Positions 23,850 through 34,185 of a DNA stretch of 64,000 nucleotides are shown piece after piece. Below the pieces are notes generated by a model. The model was not told the DNA's origin. It was given only the letters and a program-made list of their open reading frames with translations, and did no database searches. Made by a program: the position numbers and the translations under genes. Source of the stretch: Lepidonotus clava. Taxonomy: Eukaryota > Annelida > Polychaeta > Phyllodocida > Polynoidae. Numbering within the stretch: the first letter of the stretch is position 1; the number at the start of each line of letters is the position of its first letter. The stretch lies in the NCBI GenBank assembly GCA_936440205.1, contig OW387139.1:39582378-39646377 (forward strand), read 5' to 3'.

Positions 23850-23923
23850 GTCTCTGTGGCGCAATCGGCTAGCGCGTTAGACTGTTAATCTAAAGGTTGG
23901 TGGTTCGAGCCCACCCAGGGACG
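23850..23923 (+). tRNA. tRNA-Asn (anticodon GTT)
   Basis: A 74-nt cloverleaf: acceptor arm GTCTCTG/CAGGGAC with one G-U pair and discriminator G; D-arm stem GCGC/GCGC around AATCGGCTA; anticodon stem TTAGA/TCTAA with loop CTGTTAA (anticodon GTT); T-arm GGTGG/CCACC with loop TTCGAGC. A box (TGGCGCAATCGG) and B box (GGTTCGAGCCC) are intact. A Pol III terminator TTTT follows at 23931-23934. No intron, and no CCA encoded, as expected for a nuclear gene. It should charge asparagine and read AAC/AAU codons. Confidence 0.97.
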
Positions 23924-23930
23924 GATTAGA

Positions 23931-23934
23931 TTTT
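23931..23934 (+). terminator. Pol III terminator of the tRNA-Asn gene
   Basis: TTTT begins 8 bp after the last base of the tRNA, the usual position for RNA polymerase III termination. Confidence 0.7.
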
Positions 23935-24160
23935 GCAAACTATGCTCCCTCTGCCAGCAGTCGATAGTTAACTTTCAATATTTTACTTCCCAGTGAAACA
24001 AATTCTGCGAGACCCCAACCGTGTCCACTCCTTCCTTGGTACAGTTCAAAACACACTGTCACTTCTCGATGTTATGTATTTAGCTTACAATATTAAAACC
24101 GTGGAAATATTTTAATCTGCTCTTCCATATTATCTAGTTATCATGTTTATCCAGTGCCTA

Positions 24161-24457
24161 TAAAGCCCGTATTCCACATACCGAAAGTGAGCGCCGCTGA
24201 TATTGTCCCTTGCCATGGTAACGTTTTATACCGGGGTCCTGTACTTTCGGTCGACGAAATTATCAAATCGGCGGCCGAAAGTACAAAATCAGCGGCCGAA
24301 AGTACAATATCGGTGGCCAGTCCAAAATCGGCAGGAAAAAATTACCAACATGTTCGTAAATATTATCTGCAAGGCTGCCGATAATACATCGGCACTGCCG
24401 AAAGTAGATCGGCGCATTATCGGCGGCGCACTTTCGGCATGTGGAATACGGCCTTAA
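24161..24457. mobile_element. MITE with 'AAGCCCGTATTCCACAT' ends and CG-rich interior
   Basis: The left end taaagcccgtattccacataccgaaagtg pairs with the complement of the right end (ttaaggccgtattccacatgccgaaagtg). TTAA is present at the right (24454-24457) and ATAA at the left. The interior repeats cggcggccgaaagtac. Relatives with the same ends lie at 52857-53086 and 56951-57200. Confidence 0.85.
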
Positions 24458-26169
24458 CTTGCAAAATAGCTTGTAAATCGTCTATATTATAGTGAGATTT
24501 GCCGAAAGATATGAATCAGATCATCTTAAAATTACCAAATCATCAAAATGATAGGTGGCATGTTTATTGTGCCTATATGAAAAGAGCATGTGAACATGTC
24601 TCACTGTTGAAATGAATATTAGACAATAGGCCTAGTTGAACTTTCCAATTAAGTGTACTAGTTAGGCAGCGGTATCTCACTGTCTTATCGTTTTCTTGAA
24701 GACTATACAGTGTAGTAACTAAAATTTAATAAAAGTCTATATTGCATTCAGGACGCATCAAACATACACGTACGTATACAGTTCACCTATGCCTCTGTCA
24801 CACTGGGTGACGTCCATTAATTGTGTAGGCCCAAGCACAAAGGTCGGAGGGGGGGGGGGCTCGGGCTTCAGTACATTCCTAATACGTATTCCATACTGGG
24901 GGGAGGGGTGCATGCATGTCAAAATGGAACGCAATTAATGGGCGGGCCCTTGGTCATTTCCCAAACATGTAAAACCGTGCCTCCTAACCTTTCCCCACTT
25001 TCACACGAAAACCCTAACTAAATCCCCTAAAACAGCCAAAACCGACTCCAAGAAAAAAACAACCCACACAGAACGAACACAAACTCCCAATTTTAAGCAC
25101 CCAAGAAACGTCCCAACCTAAAACATAAAATCACATGGGCTGCGCAGGCCTGCTAACTGTACAGTATTTGACAATACAGTATCGTATTTTAGCCCCTGTA
25201 CTGAGTGTACCTTACACGAATTGAAACGTACTGATAATTCCTTGGTTACATTACAATGCAGGAAAATGCATCTAATACATTTTCCTCAGAATACCATAAA
25301 GTAGGTCCTACATTTTACTTTCATGAGAGCCCAATTTTATATTTATCCAGGCCTACTTATTTCATTAGATTATCAATGTTTTCTTAAGTATTTTTGTGTG
25401 GAAAGAATTAATCTATATCTAACAAAAAGTGCACCTTTTTTTTAGCAAAGTGTAATTTTTTAAGGTTTCTTTTTGTGGTGTTGTGTACTGGTTTGTACTG
25501 TACTGCCACCCCATGAGGTACTCGGGGGAGGTAGGGGTGATCATGAACTTAAAGCCCATCTGTGGTGAGGGAGAGCAGACAGTGAGCTCGTGCCTATCTG
25601 CTCGGCCAGTTGCTCGCCAGTTGCTCATTGACATTCCTGTCAGAGGTCTGCAGAGATTCGCCGCTTATTTTACCGACCCACTGTGTGTGTGGCGGTGGCA
25701 GGACATGGTCTCAATTTGTGTTTCTGCCGGCTGGGGAGTGGGATGGAGCTTGGTAGGGAGGGAGAGCTCTATGCTTTACGTATAAGTGTGGGCTTTCAAT
25801 AGAGACCTGTTGGTCCATCAGCGTTCAAGCCTATACTGTAGTGCCTGTGTGTATAGAATCCAAAAGGCTAGTAGCAATTCATATAGGTGGCGTTAGGTGA
25901 TGATAGAAAAAGCTCTGGTATCTGCGTAGCAATGAATCACAAAGCAAAATAATGTAATGTTGTCCTTGCATTTCACCTGTTCATATACTGTTAACGTCAG
26001 AAATCTGTCTTTTTATCAATATCACAAGAGCTTTAGGTCAAACTAGTGACAGCCTGAATGTGCCCCCCCCCCTCCTTTCAATTTCTGGATCCGCCCCTGT
26101 CCTGTAAGGATGTTACAAACCGGGATGTAGAATGCCCTTGAACTGAGCTCTCTAGCACAGTCCAATTTA
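24458..26169. other. Gene-free stretch
   Basis: No gene recognised. Around 24840 and 24900 there are G runs. The interval 25490-25760 is GC-richer with CAG/GCTC words and could be regulatory. 26060-26099 is the end of a 'ggatccgcccctg' hAT-type MITE (complement CAGGGGCGGATCCAG followed by a G run), with no matching left end seen. Confidence 0.4.
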
Positions 26170-27190
26170 TGCAACTGCTATAAACCAACCTAAACAACTG
26201 ACCGCACCCCCTCCCCGTCCCCTACTGTGCTCAGCCCCCTCCCTCCCAACCCACCCCTCCAGCCCTACACTCCCCTCCCCCACCCCTCCAACCTTATCCC
26301 CCCTTCCTCACCCCTCCAGCCCTCCAGCCCTACACCCCGCTCCCCCACCCCTCCAGCCGTACACTCCCCCCCCCCACCCCTACAGCCCTGGTCCCCTCCC
26401 CCATCCTTTCAGCCCTGGCCCCCCTCCCCCATCCCTACAGCCCTGGCCCCCTCCCCTACCCCTCCAGCCCTATCCCTCCCACCCTTGCCACCCACCACCA
26501 TCCTAGCCCCCCGCCCCACCCTTACCACCCACCACCACCCTAGCCCCCCGCCCCACCCCTCAGGCCCTAACCCACGACTCCCACCCCTCCCCTCCCCGAC
26601 CCCCACCACCCATCAGCACCTTAGACCCCCTCCCCCTCCCCCACCCCTCCAGCCCCTCCCCCCCTCCCCCACCCCTCCAGCCCTCCAGCCCTAATCCTCC
26701 CACCCCCACCACCCACCACCACCCTAAACCCCCTCCCCCACCCCTCCAGCCCCTCCCCCCCTCCCCCACCCCTCCAGCCCTCCAGCCCTATCCCTCCCAC
26801 CCCCACCACCCACCACCACCCTAAACCCCCTCCCCCAACCCTCCAGCCCCTCCCCCCCCCTCCCCCACCCCTCCAGCCCTCCAGCCCTATCCCTCCCACC
26901 CCCACCACCCACCACCACCATAGACCCCCTCCCCCACCCCTCCAGCCCCATCCCCCCCTCCCCCACCCCTCCAGCCCTCCAGCCCTCCAGCCCTATCCCT
27001 CCCACCCCAACCACCCCACCCCACCCAGCTCGCCTCCCCCACCCCTCCAGCCCTAGCCATCACCCCCTCCCCCACCCCTCCAGCCCTATCCCTCCTACCC
27101 CCCACCCCTCTAGCCCTACACACCACTCCCCCACCCCTCCGGCTCTATCCCTCCCACCCACTCCCCACCCCCCACTTCCTACCCCCACCC
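26170..27190. repeat. C-rich minisatellite, higher-order period ~97-100 bp
   Basis: About 1 kb of nearly pure C with T and A on the plus strand. Building blocks are ccctccag and cccctccccca. A larger unit is marked by caccacccaccaccaccctaaacc at about 26701, 26798 and 26897 (spacing 97 and 99 bp), with weaker copies near 26600 and 26997. The minus strand has regular runs of four to six G. All open frames here are repeat artefacts (Pro/Ser-rich or Gly-rich). Confidence 0.92.
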
Positions 27191-27235
27191 CCTCTCCCCT
27201 GGGCCTCAGGGAAATGCCCCCGCCGCCCTTTGAAG

Positions 27236-27250
27236 TGGCGCCACCTGGCG
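27236..27250 (-). promoter_or_regulatory. CTCF-like motif
   Basis: The minus strand reads CGCCAGGTGGCGCCA, close to the CTCF core (CCnnnAGGTGGCGC). It sits at the edge of the G/C-rich minisatellite, in a CpG-bearing segment. Sequence match only; occupancy is unknown. Confidence 0.35.
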
Positions 27251-28374
27251 TCGTGACTTTACATCAGGTCTGACAGAAGGCAGGAGACAAAGGGGCGCCT
27301 GGAGGAGCGGCTCAGGCCCGCAGGAGCTGCTCGGCGCCTGCCCTGGAGGGGCTTTGTCAGGGACTCCACTGTTAAAGGATTCACAAACCTGTGTTGCACT
27401 CTAATAGGTGATTCTGATAATGTTACATATGAAATATTACAGGGGGCCATACATGTTACATTTTATATTAATGAGAATTTAAAATCTTCTTGATTGATTT
27501 ATAAAATGACTTGTGTAGGATTAGTTGCTATTTGCATGGGACTTTTTGTGATGCTTTTTTTTTAAATAGTATACTTTTTTTAAATAGTGAGTAGAATTGC
27601 GCAGTGTACAGATTTAAGGTTGTATTCCACTAAAATCCCAACCTATTCTATAGATATTTGCCAAAAAGGGTAACTTGTTAAACACGTCATACAATGTATA
27701 TATTCCCGAAATGGGCTTTTATATCTTAAAAAAGAAATCCCATTCAATATAAAGAATATAGAACATTAACTTTACATGCATGTCAGAAATACTCAGAATC
27801 ATAAAGGGGAGAGCATCACAACCTTTACTATAAAATTGGTATATTCACAATGTGCACCCCATATCCCCTGTTACAGGAATAACTGACAATTGATATGTCC
27901 TCCAGGGTCAGGGTACAAAACCCAGGGTAACAAGGGGGGCTTAGTCCCCGAAAGAATGGGATCTGTGGGCCTAATCCCTCTGTCCATGGCTCGATTGCCC
28001 TACATACAGACTACTTTGATGTACAGCGTGTCTATAAAGGGTATTTGAAATAAATCCTTGTAGTGTAATCCAATGAATTGACTCGGATATAGATCCCAGG
28101 AACCTTTCTGTGCTGTCTGTTACCTGCATAATCTGCTTTCCATATTCCTAGGTTGAGCTACTTTGATATTTGCTGCAGTGCATCCAGCTGTTTTTGGTTT
28201 TATTTACTTACAATGGCTGGACAGTGTCAATCTTTTTATTTATTTCAGCTATGTTCAGTCAGACAAATCTACACCTAGAAAGACAGTTAGTGAGCTCATC
28301 AGTCACATACAAACATGTATGTCAGTTACTCAGACCTGCACTATGTTACTTTTTCAGATATTTTTTCCAGAAGC

Positions 28375-28650
28375 CAACTCAGTCAGTTAGTCAGTGATGA
28401 GACATGCTCAATCAGTCAGTTAACCCCTCAGTTAGTCTGTCAGTCAACCACTATAAACCGCCATGCAGTCAGTCAGTCAGTTAATCTCTCACTCTCAGTC
28501 AATCAGTCGGTATAAGTCTGTCAGAAACCTAATTGCTCAGTCAGTCACTTAGCCTGTCAGCCAACCATTAAGTCTTAGTTAATCAGTCAGTCAAATGCCA
28601 GCTCAATCGGTCAGTAAGCCAATCGCACAGTAATTAGCTGCTTAGTCAGT
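28375..28650. repeat. Degenerate CAGT/TCAG tetranucleotide array
   Basis: agtcagttagtcagt, cagtcagtcagttaat, tcagtcaatcagtcgg and similar words recur for about 275 bp with substitutions. Open frames over it are a by-product. Confidence 0.8.
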
Positions 28651-29959
28651 CGGCCACAGCCTCAACAATTGCCCACAATACCCTGGAATAGGTAGAAAGA
28701 AGTAGTGTAGGTGGGTCGATTTCTTACAATTTTTTACCTGTTACAAAAAGGCAAATCTTTTGAAAATTCAGAATACATACAAGCTTAAGAAACCAGTGAG
28801 AACAATTTTCAGCACCTAAAATACGTCTGTTGATCAAATATATGCCATTTCCTTGCATTTAAGCCCAAGTCATCTTTTTAAATTGAACTTTAATATATTG
28901 TTTTTACAAAGAAAAATCATTAAAATTTAATTAGTTAGGGTAGGGCCGAAGTATTAGGGCAAGTCGGGTTACCTAAACACAACAATACTTCCTTTTATAC
29001 CTAATAAAAGAATGAATTATATATATATATATATATATTAGACATCATTGGCATAAAGGTCAAGACGAAGTAGCCATTAAAAATGGCAAAGGCGATGCGA
29101 TAACATGGTGGCAATAGCGATTCTTTCCAAATGAACAAAATCGGTACAAGTGGAATACATCCTTCAGAATAAAGAAGTATGATAGATTACTAATTGATAT
29201 GACCCTGGACATGCATCCGGACTGGATGTATTGGATGCCTCTATAAAGTCAATATCGACCTTTCATATATTATGATGAATTACATTTTGAGTATCACATC
29301 TCCCTTCTGTACTAGTACAGTTAGCTCAAAATTCAAATATGTATCCGTCCTTTGGAAACAACAGCTAAGTTTTAATCAGGGCAATGGAAAGAACACGCCG
29401 TTAAATTAATTACTTTCGCACATTATGATATAGAGAATGAAATCTCATGCTTTTAAGTATTGTGCATGTTATTGAGCTAATGAAGAACGCTCATGTGGCA
29501 ACTGAAAATTAATATGAACGGTGAGGAGCGGGTAGATTTCAGAAAGTAATTAGCTTTTGCTGGCCACATATATGAAAAGGATATAGCGTTATGTTTTCTT
29601 GCTAATCTTACAATGAAGCAGGTAATATTGTGCAATAGAATATATTGTTTAGTTCAAATATTATAAGGTTTTATAAGTGTATACATGCCGTTCACTCACT
29701 ATACTTTCTCTGTAACGATGCACATTGTTACGTTTGCTTGTTTAAGGCTGCTAGCTTCAAATTCCATTGTAGGCCTTTAACTGTATCATTTACTGTTGTT
29801 TAGTAATAAATCAATATCCCCTAAGTTATATACGGCTAACAGAAAAATACAAAATCATGGGGATGTCACTTTACTGACTGCTGTACAGATTGGCAACAAA
29901 TGATTAATATAATAGAGACACTCCCGTGAAAATATGTCTCAATTGGAAACGTTTATATA

Positions 29960-32900
29960 GTCCAGGAGCCAAATCCTGAAATCAGTCAAAATAAGGATTT
30001 ACCCTCCGCGGTGAGCCCCCTGGATTTTCTTGATTTTTTTCATCTTATAGCATCCTAGGGACCATGAATCAAGACGGTTCCGAAGAATTTAGGTATGCGA
30101 ACACTGTCTAATTACGCGATTTGTGCTTAATTAGCAAAAAATGAAAAACGCGTTATTTCTAAATTTCTCTGGAACTATGTAAGATATGATAACATGCTAT
30201 ATGTCATCTGAAAGGTATTTTTTTTCCTGATTTTTTGATATATTGTTTGCTATTGTCATTAATCATGGCAATGAGTTATTAAAGAAAAACTGTTGTTTCA
30301 GTCAAAATCATTAGAACTGAAGGATTCAACATCAAACTCTGGAATTGATAAACCAAGTCCTAGGTATACTTAAAGGGGATCTTTAGGCAGTTTTTAAAGA
30401 AGGTTGCATCTGATTTCATTGGAAATATAATGTAGAAGTCATTTTTTGCTGATTAAATTCTAACCGACTATAGGCTCATTTTGCACTTATATTTCAAAAG
30501 GAGAGATGATATCATGAAAATAACACAATATATCCTAGAGAGATGGGAAAATGATTATCACTGTCTCCCTAAGCTGGTATTTCAATGCTTTCTGAGCCAT
30601 TTAGTCCATTGTATACAACGTTGGAGCTGTAAAATAAGTAAACATCAGCAAGAAATATGTGTCCATGTAATTTGCAGACAAGCTCATCTTTGTTGTCTGA
30701 TCAAACTAGTATAGTCATTGATTTATTTACTCAATATGGTATGGATGGCTCCTTATATTGTCAAAGATTCATACATTGACAATATGCAGGAAACAATATG
30801 CAGCAAACTTCTATTTACATACCCCTGTACCCACTGATCTTTCAAAAGCATGTTCCTATAGGGAGAGTGGGAGTTGTAGGCTGTAATACTCTTTTAAATC
30901 CCCCCATTGCTGGCCCCAATATCTAATGTTTACCTCACCCTGGCAACAGGCCTGAGGCCTGGAGAGACAGAGGAATGATAAAGATGGCAAACTAGGGTTC
31001 TTATCTCCCTGTTGTGAGTTAACCCATTGGTAAGACACTGTCCTTACAACCTAATAAAGGTTCCCTCAGAGAGAGGGGCAGGCTTAAATTTTGGCTACTT
31101 ATGACTGTCTTATTATTCAATTTTATCACATAATTCCACAAGGAGCATGGGGTTCATCACTGCAGCTGGTTAGATAATGATAAAGTTGACTGTTTAGAGA
31201 ATGTTGCCTTCCAGTAGTAAAATGAAGGTAGTGGATCTTCAGAACCTTATCAGTGGCGGGGAGGTCTAGCTTTTCCCCTGAGCGACCTGAACTGGGGGAT
31301 AAGGTGCAACACACTGCAGGCCTATATATTGTGTGCCATAAATTGTGGGATTGCTGACCACCTGCTGTACTTTTGTTAACATCCTACCACCAATCTGCCA
31401 AATTAAACTTTGTTGCCCTTTTGCTACTAGAGGGTTTACAGTTCCAGGCTGTATGGGTTCATTGCTCACTTAGCTTTATACCCTTTTGTATTATAGACTA
31501 AGTATTCAGTGTTGTATTATAAGAACTGATCATAGACTAGAGATTTATTCATATATTTGAATAATGACTCCCTTAGTTTTGGGTCTCTGAGTATTTACCA
31601 TATTGACCTTTCCCTTAGTATCTAACTATAAGCTGTCTCTTGCTGTTGGTTAGGGAAATTGGATCCTTGTTCATAGCAGTTGAGAAATGAAAATGGTCAG
31701 TTATATTTTGATAAGGGACTAATGTTGTTTCTGAGGTTTATATAAACGAAAGTTTGAGGTTACAACCAGAATCACAGCAATTTGTTGCTCTTGTAGTTGT
31801 ACATTCTCCTAATACCATACTGCCTTGGTTATGGTCCCACAGCAAGGGTACTGTGCAGATGCTGCTCAAGGTGGTAATGCTACTAGATAGTATTGGGAAA
31901 CCAGTAATGGCTATACCAAAAATTTGTAATTTTGAAATAGAAAGATATATCAGGAACTTCTGTATTGTTTCAGGTTTTGATATTTGTTTGAGGTCTTGCC
32001 AATGATATTGATGTGTATGTACACACACAGAGGTCTCAGCTCCTCTGGTACACTTCCTAATAAAATTGGATATTTGGCAAAATCCTGTTAGTTGATAGGA
32101 TGAATCTCAGTGAAGCATGACCAAAGGCTGGTCATAACTTGTATTGGTAATTTGGGAGGATTGGAAGTTTGGCTCTTAGAAATGAACTGTGACCATGATC
32201 ATAATTTAATATCAAATTACTAATACCAGTAACCAATAATATAAGATATCCGTGTTGTGTATGGTCAAGCTAAGTTACTCATTTATATAAGCACATGGGT
32301 CTAGAATCCAAGAGTGCAATCTAGTAATTCATTAAAACCAACAATTTGGCAGAGGTAGCACACCTATCATGTTTACAAGTTTAAGAAATAGCATACTTGG
32401 TCTTTTTGCAGTTGGCATATTGATACAAGGACTCTTTTCTAAATTCAGAACCTTTGATATATGACAGCATACTTTTTGGGATTCATCTCTTCTTTAAAGA
32501 AGTATACCCTCAGAAATCTGGATTGGGGTCAGGTAATGGATGAGTCTGCTACAAGCTATTCTTTTCTTTATGTAAACAAGAAGAAGAGGGAACTATAAGA
32601 GGCCTTCCATATAATAAGTACACACATTTTCAAAAATCTCAGATCCCCACCCCCTTTGGTCATAAATATGCATTGGATTTGTACTAGAAAGTACACACAT
32701 TTTCAAAGATTTCATACCTCCCTCCCCCCTTGATGCATACAAACTTAATGCAAGGGCCCTAATAAGATGGTTTGTAATCAAACTGAAACATTACCATGGT
32801 ATTATGCTGAGGAAAGAAATCTTACTCAAACCATAGTTTTATTGTGACACATCTTTTACTGTAATCCAAAATGCTCTCCAAACAGCTACCATATTATATA

Positions 32901-33542
32901 CATATGCCCAAATGGCTGTGAAAGTACTGAAATACCAGCCTAGGGAGATAGTGATAATCATTTTCCCATCTCTCTAGGATATATTGTGTTATTTTCATGA
33001 TATCATCTCTCCTTTTGAAATATAAGTGCAAAATGAGCCTATAGTCGGTTAGAATTTATTCAGCAAAAAATGACTTCTACATTATATTTCCAATGAAATC
33101 AGATGCAACCTTCTTTAAAAACTGCCTAAAGATCCCCTTTAAGTATACCTAGGACTTGGTTTATCAATTCCAGAGTTTGACGTTGGATCCTTCAGTTCTA
33201 ATGATTTTGACTGAAACAACAGTTTTTCTTTAATAACTCATTGCCATGATTAATGACAATAGCAAACAATATATCAAAAAATCAGGAAAAAAATTACCTT
33301 TCAGATGACATATAGCATGTTATCATATCTTACATAGTTCCAGAGAAATTTAGAAATAACGCGTTTTTCATTTTTTGCTAATTAAGCACAAATCGCGTAA
33401 TTAGACAGTGTTCGCATACCTAAACTCTTCGGAACCGTCTTGATTCATGGTCCCTAGGATGCTATAAGATGAAAAAAATCAAGAAAATCCAGGGGGCTCA
33501 CTGCGGAGGGTAAATCAGGATTTTCAGATTTGGCTCCTGGAC
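29960..33542. mobile_element. 3.6-kb DNA element with ~640-bp terminal inverted repeats
   Basis: The left arm (29960-~30601) and the right arm (~32908-33542, inverted) are about 98% alike. Ends read GTCCAGGAGCCAAATC; TA flanks both sides, compatible with a TA target duplication. Arms include gatcctagggaccatgaatc-like and ttaattagcaaaaaatg segments. The 2.3-kb interior (30602-32907) has no recognised transposase; its longest frames are under 100 codons and unfamiliar. A non-autonomous DNA transposon with long inverted repeats is the simplest reading. The near-identity of the arms suggests recent insertion or arm-to-arm conversion. Confidence 0.85.
32618..32740. repeat. Direct duplication inside the long-TIR element
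   Basis: agtacacacattttcaaa(a/g)at begins at about 32618 and again at about 32690, each followed by a C-rich stretch (ccccaccccc / cctccctccccc). Offset is about 72 bp. Confidence 0.65.
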
Positions 33543-33983
33543 TAATACCATACAGTATAGATTGAACCGATGTTTTAATTATTTTCCTAACCGCATTTGA
33601 ATTCAAGCCGGCGTAGGCGTGGCTCGAGAACACAATTCATTTAAATGGTGTCTGCAAACTACCCCATGCAGTGAATGGACCAATTTCACCATTCCCTTCA
33701 GAATCAATTTTGCGGACCCACCCTCAATTTCCAACCGATACGTGAATTTTCCGGCACCTTACACAGCCCAACAAACCCTGGACTCCAGAAGCTGTGCAAA
33801 CGCTGCAAAACCCTTCCCATAAATCATAGCACTGCCAGGAAGTTCGTTTGACTTCCGGCGTGACCTCATTACGGGACACGGGTGGACACATTGGTATTCA
33901 TTAGGCGGCCATTACCCCTGCAGGGTCTTGTCAAACTGTGCAGACGACATTTTGATGCATTATTTCGCGCGCTTTACTTCCTT

Positions 33984-34015
33984 GTAGGGGGCGCTGCAGT
34001 GCCCACTAGGGGCAG
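33984..34015 (+). promoter_or_regulatory. Two CTCF-like motifs in tandem
   Basis: gtagggggcgct (33984-33995) and cccactaggggcag (34002-34015) both approximate the CTCF core, same orientation, 6 bp apart. Sequence match only. Confidence 0.3.
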
Positions 34016-34124
34016 ATTGGGATCAAAGAGCTTTAGCTGCCCCCTCCTCGTCCTCCTTTTTGTCCACATTTGTTCACTGCACCCATAGTTCCTGCAGTCA
34101 CCTCCTAATGTTTTAATTTCCGGT

Positions 34125-34185
34125 CTCGAGATCTCCCGCGAGAACTGGGTGGTCCGGTCACGTGGTAACGTTTGTCCAATCAGCG
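34125..34185. promoter_or_regulatory. Promoter-like cluster: CGCGAGA, CACGTG E-box, CCAAT box
   Basis: cggtctcgagatctcccgcgagaac is followed by gtcacgtgg (E-box 34159-34164) and ccaatcag (34176-34183), in a short CpG-bearing interval. This combination is typical of animal CpG-type promoters, but no ORF follows at a clear distance on either strand. Confidence 0.3.

Larger units (their letters stand above)
27191..29959. other. Gene-free stretch with repeat fragments
   Basis: 27195-27360 is GC-rich and unique-looking with a CTCF-like site. A 'TTAAGGTTGTATTCCAC' end at 27614 and an inverted 'gtggaatacatccttca' end at about 29150-29166 could bound one element. 28375-28650 is a CAGT-rich array, 28936-28990 a partial dispersed repeat, and 29015-29037 a short AT run. 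29340-29580 looks like unique, homeobox-site-rich DNA. Confidence 0.4.

Noticed and set aside
26227-27126. Proline-rich and glycine-rich ORFs in the C-rich region
   Set aside because: They exist on several frames and both strands and follow the repeat period; they are by-products of the minisatellite.
31266-32028. Transposase gene inside the long-TIR element
   Set aside because: Frames of 62-96 codons there show no catalytic motif of a known transposase, so the element is listed as non-autonomous.
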